Shown here piece after piece: positions 24,019 through 36,850 of a DNA stretch of 64,000 bases. Positions within the stretch are counted from its first letter, which is position 1; each line of letters opens with the position of its first letter. Position numbers and translations under genes: made by a program. Location: NCBI GenBank assembly GCA_028752905.1, contig JAQNBH010000012.1:27041816-27105815 (forward strand), read 5' to 3'. Below the pieces are notes generated by a model. The model saw only the letters and a program-made list of their open reading frames with translations, searched no databases and was not told the origin of the DNA. The stretch comes from Cladorhizidae sp. MBARI D1340-BT2. Lineage: Eukaryota > Porifera > Demospongiae > Poecilosclerida > Cladorhizidae.

Positions 24019-24323
24019 CATGTGTCACTTGAAATGCACGTGATTCATGATCTGTAAGCCGGTGATGGGTCTAATTTCACACCATGGTCTTGAGAATTGA
24101 GATTCAGCAGTTGGGCAGCTCCAGTCCTGCATCAGTCTGATGCATGACTGAGCTTATACACTCTAGCAGTCAGGAATCACATGCATTTACCCAAGCCTAA
24201 CAGACAACAGTTAGCCTGCACAACCAATAATTAACACTCACCCTCATGTTAATGTATGAGACCTCTCACCTCACCCTTATATTGGTATTAACATGATTGG
24301 ATAGTACACACTAATTGGTTATT

Positions 24324-24611
24324 TGTGGTGAAAGCATCCTCAAAACATGCTCCACAGCAAATCTTTTACCAGCTTCTTCTGGGCTGCTTCAACCAACTAC
24401 ACAATAGTTACAAATCTTTGTACCTAGCAGTACACAATGTCGCACTTTTGTTTGGCTTGACAGTTGATGGTGGGAGGCTATCAAGCCAAACAAAAGTGCT
24501 ACACAGTGTACTGCTAGGGACAATTAAACAACAATTGTAAAGCTGGTTGAAACAGCCCAGAAGAAGCTGGTAAAAGATTTGCTGTGCATGTTTAGAGGAT
24601 GCTTCCACCAC
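24324..24611. repeat. Foldback palindrome, U3 copy
   Basis: Arms TGTGGTGAAAGCATCCTC and complementary GAGGATGCTTCCACCACA around a GATGGTGGGAGGC spacer. It is nearly full length and close in sequence to the U1 and U5 copies. Confidence 0.7.
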
Positions 24612-24639
24612 ACATTGCATTGGCAGTGAGGAACAAAGA

Positions 24640-27030
24640 CCCAGTCAAACAAAGTTGGCACCATGGTTGACAAATACACACACTTGGTCATCTAGTACTC
24701 AGAAAATATAAGAGAAGGACCCCTTACCAACAGACAATAACCATGATGTCAAGAAGCTGGGACCAGCCAAGTGTCCTAAAGAGAAAGTATACCTTTGCTG
24801 TCCCACCTGCCATCAGTCACATGACTACCTGGTACAGGGCTTACTGAATGGCAAGGATGCAACCATCAAGTTAGACACAGCAGCTTCACACTCTGTGGTT
24901 TCCAAGACTGCACTTCTGGAAGGCTCTTTGGAGGGAGAGAAGCTATCCTTAGTAAGGGTGACTGGTCCACTCAAGGAATTTGACTTAGCAAACATAAACA
25001 TTGACATAGGTGGGAGACAGGAAAACTTCAAGGAGCTGTGGCTGATGGCACCACTGCTGATATTCTACTGGGTCAAGATGCTCCCTTCCTAAACTACTTA
25101 CATGATCCATTAGTGAAAGATAGACTGACGATTTAAACACAAGCTATGTTGGTACAGAGAAGACAAGCTGCAGAGCAAGAGCAACAACACTTGCAGGCTG
25201 ATGAGGTAGCTACAGTGAACTCAGGAGAAATACCCACACCGTGGGAGGAGTTAGTTGGAAATGACAGCGATGTTTTGGTTGGCCTGGATCAGAAACCCAG
25301 ATAAAGCAAATGACAAAAATGAAAAGATGCTTAAGGCTTCGTCTCTATCCCATCTGTCATTCCTGAGATGAACACATCCTCTAAATTAGATGAGAACACG
25401 CCCTCTCAACCAGATAAGACTGCACTCACTCAACCAGATGAGAATACACCTCTAAAATAGGTGTTGATAAACAGGTTGCCAGACTTTAGTGCTGAGCTAC
25501 AGAACAACTCATACTTGCACAAACAGTGAGAATCGCTGAACCAGGGGAACTCTGATTAGTTTTGTAAGGTTGGATTGTTGTTTAGATGTTGACACGACAA
25601 ATTAGACAATGAAATGCACCAACCAGTGTTGCCAGGCAACAGACAACAGCAAGCCATAGCTCACACACTCCACATGACCGGTCACCTCGGGTACAACAAA
25701 GCCAGACACAGACTGTTGGCTCACTTTTACTAAGCCGGGATGTGAATCAAGTGAATCCTGAGCTAAATGCCAGAAGGGAGGTAGACGTCCACAGACCCTG
25801 TCTCCACTAATCTCTAAGCCATCATAGCACTACTGACAAGGTTGACCCTTTGCCACAAACTAGAGCATCCAGCAACAAGATCTGTTAACATCCATGGATT
25901 TTGCCAGATGATGATACCACACTACTCAGGAAAGCTGTTGCTGAAACTCTGTCTTCTGCTTTGATGGACATAATCTCTCCCCCAGGAATACCAGCTAAAC
26001 TACTGACAGATCAGGGCATACATTTTGTGTCATTCTTGTGACAACCTTATATCAGAAACTAGGCATTCACCGTATCAAAACAAGTCCATAACACCCTCAG
26101 ACGAACAGTACGTTAAAACGGTTTCATGCCACATTGAAACAAATGATTAAGAAGGTCAGTCAACACACCACTGCTGTTCAATGTCTAACAACCATGAGGG
26201 AGAACCTGGAACAGATGCAGCACATAGCACCAGTTACATACAGAGTGCACATGCATGACAGAAAGAAAAGGCATAGAGCTATTCATGTCAACATGATGAA
26301 GTCCTGGCACAGTCCAGTGGCATCTGTATTTTCTGTCACCTTAACAGATGAAGAAACTCTGCAGGGACTTCTCTTACCAACCCTATGGGAATCAGATTCA
26401 AAAGCTCTCATGGGATAAAGCTAAATTAATTAAATGATGGACAGACTTCACAGCTCCAATGCTTGATGGATTCTTCCCCAACAGTCTTCACAAATATCTC
26501 TGGGGAAACAACGGCAGTGGGACATGCCATTGAGACCAAGCAAGACCAGCCCAACAGGATTCCGCCAAAGCAAGTCCCCGAGAGTTGTGAAGATGGCATT
26601 CACAAGGAAATCCAGACATTGTTGGAACATAATATTATAGAACCATCTAAGACTCTCTGGTCATTTCCAATCCTAACAGTGAGGAAGGACTAAATGGTAA
26701 GGATGTGCATTGATTAGAGCCAATTGAATGCATTGACACGAGCCGAAACAAGACAAGTATTGTTCGCAGAACAGAAGTGACAATTTCCACACACTCTCCT
26801 GCTAACTACTCCATAACTCTTAGACCCCGAGCAGCCGATTTTTCGGCTTTTTTCCCTTTTTTTCTTTTTTTTTCCTTCCTTTAAAAAAAAAAAATTTTTT
26901 TTTTGGCATTATAATCAACTTAATACTTTTTAGTAATTTTTTTCTCCAGGACCATAGGGTGGCAGGCACGCACATATTAGGGAGCATAGGGTTCTAAGGG
27001 TTAAGGAAGGGATGGGGGCAGAGGCCAGTG
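24640..27030 (+). pseudogene. Gypsy-family remnant, U3 (interrupted by a 177-bp insertion)
   Basis: The gag/protease stretch 24660-25100 is one of the best preserved: CPTCH, LLNGKDATIKL, LDTAAS, LVRVTGPLKEFD, NINIDIGG. The PDENT linker (25375-25460) is short. Integrase 25610-26040 has lost sequence around AKCQKG and contains stops. The late core is deleted at AAGAAGGTCAGTCAACACAC (26148) as in U1 and U5. The C-terminus VTYRVHMHDRKKRHR runs 26230-26310 and the reverse transcriptase start 26580-26715 ends with the shared TAG. The 3' end is split by the insertion at 26824. Confidence 0.7.
26824..27000. mobile_element. 177-bp piggyBac-like MITE (tentative)
   Basis: Inserted where other units read ACTCCTTAAGGAAGG. 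On the right it is followed by TTAA; on the left the site reads TTAG. The termini share CTTAGA(A)CCC. It contains long T and A runs. The TTAA site suggests piggyBac-type integration, but the left terminus is damaged. Confidence 0.45.
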
Positions 27031-27149
27031 CCTAACTGGCAACACTTAGCATACACAATTAACAATTTACACTCACCCACATGTTAATGTGTGAAACCTC
27101 TCACCTCACACATTAACGACTTGTATTTGATTGGATATTTGTAATTACC

Positions 27150-27660
27150 TTATTTATGAAAATGTAAATGAAATGTGTTGCCAGTGAGTGTAAATGTGTT
27201 GCCTTGTTTCCCACCCTGATGAAGAACGAGCATTGAGGTAGAAACAGGCTAAAACATAACAAAATACTCATTAAAAAATAAATCTAATGATGAAAATTAA
27301 CACTCAAGTAAAAGTGATGTTGCTACTTCTCTTTCCATTGATTGCTGGAAGCTACTTCCATTGTAAAATCTCCACGAAGACATGAGGAAACTACAAAGTT
27401 CATAACATAGCAATCCCAATGATAAGTTTGCTTATTCTAGTTAGCTAAATTTGGTGAGCACAGTGAAGTTGTTCTTCAGCTGCCTCTAGATTTGCTAGTC
27501 TGCAGATGCATCCCCTTAATGGCATCTTTCCAACTGCTGTAAGTAAAGCAGAAGATGCCATGACTCAATTTCTGTACTCCATTGCTAACTTTACAGAGCA
27601 ATGTAGAGGGGGAAGGACAAGTGAAGAGCAAGCACGAGGAAAAGGGATTGAAAAGTTATG
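27150..27660 (-). other. Inverted terminus and 3' flank of the U3 death-domain gene
   Basis: It contains the reversed minisatellite monomer (27178-27205), CCCTGATGAAGAACG, and the same non-coding flank as 8161-8664. No gene is supported. Confidence 0.45.
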
Positions 27661-27786
27661 CTAATTACAGGCCAGAACATTTCACATGTGCCAGGAGAAA
27701 TGGAGCTGGTCTGAAGACTTTGGAGGACTTTTCATGAATACCTAACAGAACATCATATAACCACACTAGCTTTGAGGTCACATGTT

Positions 27787-29226
27787 CTAGCCTATATGGA
27801 GTTTTTTCTGTCCTGATGAGTTTATGCAAAGTATTGAACCTGTGAATGCACATATTTTAAGAGTCTTTATCTATAATTACTTCAATACAAAATACAAACT
27901 ACGCACCTGCAAAGATGCATTTATGCATTCGAATCGTGCAAATATGGTTGAGCAGTTCCAAGTGTTCAGGATTGTTCTACCTTATGTAATATCTAGATAT
28001 ACAAGAACTATGTTTATATAGCAAAAATATAATACTTGTAAAAAAGAAGATAAACAAGACTGTGCCCATGTAGACTAAGGGTGATCACCCTTTACCACTT
28101 AAAATATACACACCAACACAACCAGCTAGACCAACCTTTGTTGCTTAAGATGGAAATAATGATTTCAGCACTTTTCTCAAAATCTCCCTCCACACATACT
28201 CGAAGAAGATTCCTGTAAGTCTTTGGATAACCAACTTTAGACCTCCAACACTCCAGAAGAGCCCAACTGTAAATAGTGTGCATCTATAATATCACATTTA
28301 AAATTCTCGCATTTAGCATTGTAATACCTTTGTAGACCAAGACTATCCCAGTGTAAGGTCCTAATTTGGTCCACGTCCGACAAGTTCAGTCCTAACAGAT
28401 ATACCTTATCTTTCAAAGCAAACAGTCTTGCAGAAATTCGACCTAGGTCTATGTCTGACATTATCTCATCATCTAGGTAACCACGGTTGCACTTTGGAAC
28501 TTTGGCCAGCAGTTTGCCATATTTCTACAACAATAAATAGAATAACAGCAAAAACAACTAATTTAGCATGAAGACCACATGGCTTCATAGAGACATTTGT
28601 GTTGGGGACAGAGTGAGGGTCATATCCAGTCTTGCTACCTGGATAGCATTAGCATGACATTTGGGTAGATGAAGTTTGAGAAGATAAGTCTTTGAAATAG
28701 ATAAGTAACACTAACCTGGCTAGGCTCAGGTGAATCACAATTGAAGGACCTGAACTGACTTCAGCAGGTTTTAGTGCAATTTTGACATGTTCAAAGAGTA
28801 AAATTGTGGGAATGTATTATATATGTTGTCTACTTAATTGCTAAGTTCATTAACTGCAATTGTCAATCAACTAACATCAGTTAAAACAAATTGTCAATGC
28901 ATATCATATACCTATTATGACACCATACTTTTTTTAATCCTTGTGGTATAGGTGGGAGGTAGGTTAATCCCTGATCCCCTGACTCCCTGTGAAACCATGA
29001 CAGATGGTTTTGCTAACCTGTGCATTGAAGCTGCTTGAGAATGCAGTGATGGCAGCTGATTCTTCATCAGTTCTTCCAGTAACATCTGCAGCAACAACAG
29101 CTAGTCAATGAGTGGATTATTTGTGTGAGTGCATCAATGGAAGGTTTTATCTACACTACTACTAAACATACCAAGCAAGTGTATATCCACAAGTGATCCA
29201 TAAACTCTGGTTGTCTATCACCACTT
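27787..29226 (-). CDS. Death-domain gene, U3 copy (open through known exons)
   Basis: Exons: z 29172-29226, a 29018-29085, b 28716-28758, c 28328-28524, d 28136-28266, e 27787-27839. Exon c is 197 bp, six more than in U1, giving two extra residues (IRTLHWDSLGLQ) before the c/d junction without breaking the frame. Exon d starts one codon variant later (Ser-Trp instead of Arg-Trp). The death domain reads DIDLGRISARLF, YLLGLN, WALLECWRSK, TYRNLLRVCVE and AEIIISIL. No stop lies in z to e. An alternative frame in e extends to 27665. The 5' end is missing because the unit is truncated just upstream at 29343, so transcription from its own promoter is doubtful. Confidence 0.65.
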
Positions 29227-29343
29227 CTAACCAAACCAGCAAGAAAACCAGAGCTCAGCAACAACTAAGCTCTTACTAAACAAATAATGCACACACATTG
29301 AATCTTCTACCATGTAAATGAATGCCTTGAATTATTTATTAGA

Positions 29344-29738
29344 CATTATTTCAACACCCTCAATTTTCCACCCACGCACTGACCAGGTAATACATTTTTA
29401 ACGCCTATTCAAAACGGTGATTGTATGCGCTAGAGCTTCCTCTAGCCATTCGTACTATTATCAATTTTTTTGGCACTTCGCAACCCAGAGTGGTTTCTGC
29501 TGCCGGTTGGAGCGATTCATGTTTTTGAGGTCCCTCCACTTTAGGGTCTAGTAACTTGCCTATAGTTATATCTATGAAACATTTTTTGGTGTCAAAAGAG
29601 AGCACACAGAGAGACCTATCTTTTGAGCTATATATCAAGTCCATACCATGAAGTTTGCAGAATCTACGGAGCTCTAAATTTGTAACCACAGGTAAAAAAA
29701 CAAATAAAAAAATACAATCGTCCCCGCACATTTCTTTT
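29344..29738 (-). other. Unique 395-bp segment at the U3/U4 junction with a 114-codon frame
   Basis: No other copy is in the window. On the minus strand a frame runs 29405-29749; a candidate splice acceptor (T-rich tract then AATTTAG) lies near 29675, after which about 90 codons stay open (RFCKLHGMDLIYSS, LSFDTKKCFIDI, VPKKLIIVRMARG). The function is not recognised. It could be an exon carried in from another gene, or chance. Confidence 0.3.
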
Positions 29739-30044
29739 ACATGTGTCAAATGAAATGCATGTGATTCATGATCTGTCAGCCAGTGATGGGTGTAGTTTCA
29801 CACCATGGTCTTGAGAGTTGAGATTCAGCAGTCAGGCAGCTCCAGGCCTGCATCAGTCTAATGATGACTGTGCTTGTACACTCTAGCATTCAATCAAGTC
29901 AGTCACATGTATTTACCCAAGCCTAACAGGCATCACTTAGCATGTACAACCATCAATTAACACTCACCCTTATGTTAATCTGTGGGACCTCTCACCTCAC
30001 ACATATACTGGTAATAACAGTACACACACTTGTGGTATTTGTAG

Positions 30045-30620
30045 TCACACTCATTACCATATTTGGTTATTGTACAACCACGGCTATTTAAGTGAACCAC
30101 TGAGATTTGAGATAGAGAACTAGTCTCAACAGGGTTCTGTTCTGTTCCACCTGGTCATCTTCATATATGATTCAGTTGTAGTTTAACATATTCTTAGTAT
30201 TTTCGCACCTTGTTTCTCTAATTATTCTAATTATTTCTCTAATTAATATTTAAGCTATAATCAGAGGACTCTATTGTAGCTTAATGACAACTAGCAGTTA
30301 GCTGTAGAGTCTGGCGGAGAAAGGATTACAAAACCCTAAGAAATATTGACAAGTTAACCGAATGAACCTCGACCATTGATTAGACCATTCAGCCAGAGAC
30401 CACATATTAGTCAAGATTAGCATGCGTTTGATCCGACTAGAAGGACTGGACCTCCGCATAGCGTGAGCAGAGACCAGAGTCAGGGAGAGCAACAGACCAG
30501 ACCAGCTGCACCAACTAGAAATATTGCCAGCTGTTGATGGTATTGACTATTTGAATTGTCACTACAAAGATTTATTGTTGTTGGCTACACCAGTTACAGG
30601 TTTGTTTGTTAGCAGCCAAG
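30045..30620 (+). other. U4-specific segment in place of the foldback; possible LTR/leader
   Basis: Absent from the other units. It contains CTATTTAAG (TATA-like, 30085), a T-rich run, and TCTGGCGGAGAAAGG (30311) that could be an LTR end followed by a primer-binding site. It may be the otherwise missing 5' region of the gypsy family, or a separate insertion. No frame above 64 codons. Confidence 0.3.
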
Positions 30621-31810
30621 TATACTAAAAGGAAAGTATATCTTTGTTATCCCACCTGCCATCACTCACATGATTACCTGGTGCAGGGCATACTGAATGC
30701 AAGTTAGACACTGTAGCTTCAAATTCTGTGGTTACCAAGACTGCACTTCCGGAAGGCTATTTGGCGGGAGAAAAGCTATCCTTAATATTGGTGACTGGTC
30801 CACACAAGGAATTTGACTTAGCAAACATAAACATTGACATGGTGGGAGACTGCAAAACTTAAAGGAGCTGTGGCTGATGGCACCACTGCTGATGTTCTAC
30901 TGGATCAAGATGATCCTTTCCTAAACCACTTACTTGAGCCATTAGTGAAAGAGAGACTGACGATTTAAACACAAGCTATGTTGGTACAGACCAGACAAGC
31001 TGCAGAGCAAGAGCAACAACACTTGCAGGCTGATGAGGTAGCTACAGTGAACTCAGGAGAAATACTCACACCGGGGGGGGGGGAGTTAGTTGGAAATGAC
31101 AGCGATATTTTAGTTGACCTGGATCAGAAACCCAGATAAAGCAAATGACAAAAATGAAAAGATGCTTAAGGCTTTGTCTCTATCCCATCTGTCATTCCTG
31201 AGATGAACACATCCTCTAAATTAGATGAGAACACTCCCTCGCAACCAGATAAGACTGCACTCACTCAACCAGATGAGAATACACCTCTCAACCAGAGGAT
31301 AGCGCACACTCTCAAATATATGAGAACACGCCCTCTCAACCAGATGAGAACACAACCTCTAAATTAGGTGTTGATGAACATGGTTGCCAGACTTTAGTGC
31401 TGGGCAACAGAACAACTCATACTTGCACAAAGAGTGAGAATCGCTGAACCAGGGGAACTCTGATTAGTTTTGTGAGGTTGGATTGTTGTTTAGATGTCGA
31501 CACGACAAGTTAGACAATGAAATGCACCAACCAGTGTTGCCAGGCAACAGACAACAGCAAGCCATAGCTCACACACTCCACATGACAGGTCACCTCGGGT
31601 ACAACAAAGCCAGACACAGACTGTTGGCCCACTTTTACTGGCCAGGCTTCAGCCGGGATGTGAATCAAGCCTGTGAATCCTGCGCTAAATGCCAGAGGGG
31701 AAGTAGACGTACACAGACCCCGTCTCCACTTATCTGTATGCCAATTATCACAGAACTACTGACTAGGGTAGCTTTTGATATAGTTGACCCTTTTCCTCAC
31801 ACTAGAGCTA
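30621..31810 (+). pseudogene. Gypsy-family remnant, U4 (truncated in integrase)
   Basis: Protease region 30640-30970 with a deletion in GLLNG (LNAS), the LDT motif changed to LDTVAS. An eleven-G run interrupts near 31073-31083. The linker 31200-31370 has several PDENT-like repeats. The integrase zinc domain and first catalytic segment are open at 31483-31815 (HMTGHLGYNKAR, CAKCQRG, VAFDIVDPF). The remnant then joins ATCTAGATACACAAGAAC, intron sequence of the death-domain gene, so late integrase, reverse transcriptase, right direct repeat and exon e are all deleted in one event. Confidence 0.7.
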
Positions 31811-31952
31811 TCTAGATACACAAGAACTATGTTTATACAGCAAAAATATATACATGTATACTTGTAAAAAAGAAGACGGTATGCATGTAGACTGAGGGTG
31901 ACCACCCTTTACCACTTAAAATATACACACCAACACAACCAGCTAGACCAAC

Positions 31953-33038
31953 CTTTGCTGCTTAAGATGGAAATAATCTCGTCAGCACATCCCCCAAAAT
32001 CCTCTTCAACACATACGCGAAGAAGATTCCTGTAAGTCTTTGGATAACCAGTTTTATATCTCCAACACTCCAGAAGAGCCCAGCTGTAAATAGTGTGCAT
32101 CTATAAAACAACATCCACAATTCATGCATTATAGTACCTTTGTAGATCAGGACTGTATGTGGTCATTATGTGCTGCACCTCTGACAAGTTCAGTCCAAGC
32201 AGATATGCATCATGTACAACCAGTCTTGCAGAAATTCGACGTAGGTCCACACCAGACATTATCACATCATCTATGTAACCACGGTTGCACTTGGGAACTT
32301 TGGCCAGCAGTTCGTCGTATTTCTACAATAATAACTAAAATAACAACAGAAACAACTAATTTAGCATGAAAATCATGGCTTCATAGAGACATTTTAGTTG
32401 CCAGGAAGAGTGGGGATGAGTGTCGAGCCTGGAATTTTTCATAGCTATCCTTACTACATGGACCGATTAGCCTGATTTTTGGCTAGATGAAGCTTATTAA
32501 GTTAAGTCTTCGAAATAGATAAGTAACACTAACCTGGCTAGACTCAGGTGAATCACAATTGAAGGACTTGAACTGACTTTAGAAGGTTTTAGTGCAATTT
32601 TGACATATTCAAAGAGTAAAATCTTGGGAATGTATTATACATGTTGTCTACTTAATTGCAAAGTTCATTAACTGCAATTGTAACATTAGCTGCAAAACAA
32701 ATAGTGAATGCATACAATATACCTATTATGACATCACAATTTTTTTAAATCCTTGTGGTGTAGGTAGGAGGTGGGGTAATCCCTGATCCCATGACTCCCT
32801 GTGAAACTATGACAGCCGGTTTTGCTAACCTTTGCCTTGATTCTACTTGAGAATGCAGTGATGGCAGCTGTTTCTTCATTAGTTCTTCCAGTAACATCTG
32901 CAGCAACAACAGCTAGTCAATGAGTGGATTATTTGTGTGAGTGCATCAATGGAAGGTTTTATTTACACTACTACTAAACATACCAAGCAAGTGCATGTCC
33001 ACAAGTGAACCATAAACTCTGGTTGTCTATCACCACTT
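31953..33038 (-). pseudogene. Death-domain gene, U4 copy (last exon deleted)
   Basis: Exons: z 32984-33038, a 32830-32897, b 32534-32576, c 32138-32322, d 31953-32083. Exon c is 185 bp, a 6-bp in-frame shortening. All are open. The death domain reads GVDLRRISARL, YLLGLN, EVQHIM, WALLECWRYK, TYRNLLRV and CADEIISIL. Asp of DVDLG is Gly and the second Gly is Arg in this copy. Exon e is lost with the 31811 deletion, so the transcript would read through intron d or use another end. Confidence 0.6.
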
Positions 33039-34468
33039 CTAACCAAACCAGCAAGAAAACCAGAGCTTAACAACAACTAAGCTCTTACTAAACAAATAAT
33101 GCACACACATTGAATCTTCTACCATGTAAATGAATGCTTTGCTTTATTTATTAGACAGGAGCAGAGAGAAGATGCAGTAACTCTCATAAGCCAGACAAAG
33201 AAGAAGCTAGTCACTCTAAGAAAGAACAGGATTCCTGAGCCACACCATGAAAGAAGAGCAGGTAGTGTTTCCTGAAATGTATAGGTGCCTGTGCAGCTTT
33301 CCTCAAAATAAGAGCTTCCATAAATGGTAGGATCAGCAAGAAAGAGAATGTTCAAGTTGGCAGTTGCGATTTTCAGCATTTGTATTGAAGTGGCAGTTGT
33401 GCACCTCTGCAAGCAAAACTTATGTGTAGTACTAGCCCTGGCATTACACTCACACAGACTCATTCCCAACATCACACATGCACACATCCATAATCAAAAT
33501 ACCAAACAACTCACACTCAGCTAGCCCAACCCCCAGATCCAGCCCTAGATAACTAGACACACAAACATGCCTACACTGGACATCCCCATACTCCTAGGCT
33601 GACACTATAATATATAATACCACACATGTCCATCACTCTCCGCAATAGGCAGACCCAAACAAGAACAGCAGCACAGAAAACAAGAACAAAATGTTAAGCA
33701 GAACAGACCAATCAACACCAGTCAACACATAGCAACATAACATTCTAGACTAAGAGTCAGGACTAATTAACTCTTCCTGTAGTAATTAAACAAAAAGTAG
33801 ATTATTTTCTCAGCTTATCTAGTTTTTTGGGTCTTTTCTGCTAGTCCTATCACACACCCAGTCATCCACATCACCACATTAGCTCTCTGTAATCACACCA
33901 TTCACCATTACACATGGACCAATCACAGAAGTGCATGACATGCTTAACCTTATATACATATATATATATATATATATATACACCATCAGCACCTCATTCT
34001 TACTGATGAAGATACCTATGTGTCAAAGGCTTTGTAATGAGAATTTATTGATCCCTGTATCAATTTAGTGCCTGCTATTATTACAGAGAGAAAGAAAAAT
34101 AATAAGCTCCCTGGTATGGCCAAGAGCTACCCTCCTGCTAGAAGTAGTCTCTTCCTGAGGACCTGATGGATCCCCAGAGAGTGGGTGCTCCATACAGTGA
34201 GTGAGAAAGAGGAAGAGTTTGGTCTTGCTATCATCAATGACAAGAGTGGCTTCATCCATCTCTTAACATCTCTTACTTCTGACATGAAGGGGAAAAGCCC
34301 ATCTCCAGCATCAGCACCTACAAGACTGACTTACCACATGCACACACTATACTAGTACCACCACCAAGTACAACTACACATTAGATAGCTTCATACTCAC
34401 ACAGGAAGGATACTTCACACCAGCTGGCCTCCACCACACCCACTCATAAACACACCATTCAACCACCC
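33039..34468. other. Conserved non-coding 5' block, U4
   Basis: Homologous to 18271-19760. A 122-codon minus frame (33119-33487) and a 64-codon minus frame (34065-34259) appear here; the first is stopped in U1 and U2 and the second is frameshifted in U5, so neither is supported. A (TA)n run lies at 33957-33981, just before CACCATCAGCACC and CTGATGAAGATACC. Confidence 0.5.
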
Positions 34469-34932
34469 CAACTCAGGCCCGTAGCAAGCAATTTTGATGT
34501 GGTCCGGCCAGGAAGTGGGTGTGGCAACGGGAGTGGCAGGATGTGGTTACATTTTATTACTGGTGATTGCTTATTGCTATTGATTTTGGCTATATATGAC
34601 TGATTCTGGCTAGGACACAAGTCCAGTAGTGAGTTTGTGTTAGTTATTTGAATGCAAGTCCATCATGTTGTTAAATTGTATTGCCTGACAGACTGTAATA
34701 ATGATGATTCCACTTCAAATTGTCTTCTTTTCATGCTCCTCATCCAATATGTGTGTGTAAATTCTGTGGTGGTCAAGCAGGATATATATATCACCTTTAA
34801 AATTGCACAGTTTCGCCAAGCATCTCAAAGATTGCTGTAGAATGAATGATTCTCAAACTTGCATTGTAACTTACGCATTATAATATGTACATATAATTTC
34901 ATTGCCCATTTAAAGGCACTGTTAAAAAATAA

Positions 34933-35167
<235 letters not shown>

Positions 35168-35181
35168 CTGATTGATATTGA

Positions 35182-35493
35182 TTAAAATTTTGCAAATATA
35201 TTACACCTGTGATCTGAACTACCTACAAATTCATTTATTAAGATAATTTTTAGATCCAGTGCATCAGTTTTATCCTTATGAACATGAAGAAGCATTAAGT
35301 AATTCAGGCATTCCTGCTTCACCGTTGCACGAAGATGCGTCTTTACACGCCTTAGGACACTAAAAGACCTTTCAGAAGATGCATTGGTGGCAGGCATGAC
35401 CACAAGGCATTTGACGCAAGACAAAAGTGTCAACTGACCAGAGGATAGTGAAAGAAAGTAATTCTTGACATCAAAAATGTTGAATTTGTTCAT
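35182..35493 (-). pseudogene. hAT transposase C-terminal dimerisation domain
   Basis: A 103-codon frame with MPATNASSERSFSVLRRVKT and LRATVKQECLNYLMLLHVH, the conserved hAT C-terminal dimerisation signature (A-S-x-E-R-x-F-S). The catalytic region is missing between here and the 36005 end. Only this tail remains. Confidence 0.8.
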
Positions 35494-36210
35494 CTCAAGT
35501 GTCTCCTACTGACTTGTCTTGGGGCTGTAGTGTTGGAAATGCACCAAAGATCTAGTCAGCATTGCTTGTCCTTATTCTTTTTGTCTTGATTCCCATGATA
35601 CAAATATGGCAGTACGCAACATCTTTGGCCTCATCATACAGTACGTGAGGAATGGCCATTTCGAGAACCAAGCAGGCAGAAAAGCACGGAAGATTAAATT
35701 CTTCTTACCAAGGAGCGTTTAGGAAAGTTGAACGAGATTGGTTGGTGGGGAATATCTCCAGTGATCTCTGGTGGACCTCAAGAAGCAGATGGAGCAGCTG
35801 CAGGAGTAGCGATAAGAAGGACAGACTGGATTGACAAAACTGCTAAACGTTTCATGACGTTGCAAACAATTGTTTGATTACCAACTCTATACGCATGCGC
35901 ATGATTTGATTTAAGCAGACTTGAACTCTGAACCTTTAAACTTTTATTTAGCCATAGTTTTAAAAAAGTGGTCCGGGAGCAGCCAGACCCTTTGCTACGG
36001 CCCTGCTCACCTATTCGTGAACTAGAAGCCATGACCTTTCTTTAGTAGTACTCGAACTCAATGGTCCACGTGCCTATAATTCTAACTTCGAACTCTTATT
36101 TATTTAATTTTTTATTATTTTTTTTTATTTGATTTTTTTTTATAGCTGAGCTTGAAATTTGGTGCGGCCAAAATCGGAGCGGCCATAGTGGTTTCTATGG
36201 CCCTGCAACT

Positions 36211-36850
36211 AATATACACACCAATCCCACCAACCCAACTCATAAACACTCCACCATAACCATTACCAAACTCACACACCCACCACCCAACCCATACCCC
36301 TCTACCCACCAACTCAATCATACGTACACTAACCACACCACATCAACTCATTCACACACTACCCACATTAGTTCAAATTCTCACCCCCTCACACATTCTT
36401 CTACAATTAGTCCATCCCCATACCCCCCACCAATCGTAAGTCAACCAAAATTTTGACCACATGCCCAACCCAAACTCATACACCATCCTAAACCAGCAAC
36501 TCATATACACACACCCCACTATACCAATCATACCCACACCACTCCCACCACCCCAACTCAAACATACATCACTTCACCATCCTATCCCATAAACACACCA
36601 TCCCCACCATCCCAACCAAATGACACTCACAACATCAACCCACACACACCAAGCCCACAAACACCACCTCATACACACACACCATGCCCACAATACCACC
36701 TCTTGCACACACCTCTCCCACTACCAAACTCATACACACACCACACAACTCACACCCCCTCTACCCACCAACTAAATCATGCACACACTAACCCCCACCA
36801 CCATAACTCACATACACATTACTCCCATTAGTTCCAACACAAAAACATTC
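36211..36850 (+). repeat. CA-rich degenerate tract, U4
   Basis: The same composition and order of landmarks as 21860-22250, and longer because it is not interrupted. It supplies the empty site for the hAT at 20180. No gene. Confidence 0.7.

Larger units (their letters stand above)
24019..29343 (+). repeat. Composite unit U3
   Basis: Leader, left direct repeat 24190-24328, foldback, gypsy remnant, right direct repeat 27031-27142, inverted terminus and death-domain gene. It stops at 29343 in the middle of TTATTTATTAGACA, which continues in other units with GGAGCAG; the rest of the 5' block is missing. Confidence 0.8.

Noticed and set aside
33119..33487. 122-codon minus frame in the U4 5' block with a hydrophobic stretch, as a transmembrane exon
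   Set aside because: The equivalent frame has stops in U1 and U2, and no shared donor site was found.
34065..34259. 64-codon minus-strand frame starting MDEATLVIDD, repeated at 63264-63458, as first exon of the death-domain gene
   Set aside because: The frame is shifted in U5 and broken in U2, and its only GT donor would join to a stop codon at the next candidate acceptor.
35652..36032. 60- and 84-codon frames between the hAT tail and its right end
   Set aside because: No similarity to transposase or other proteins could be seen, and they overlap on opposite strands.
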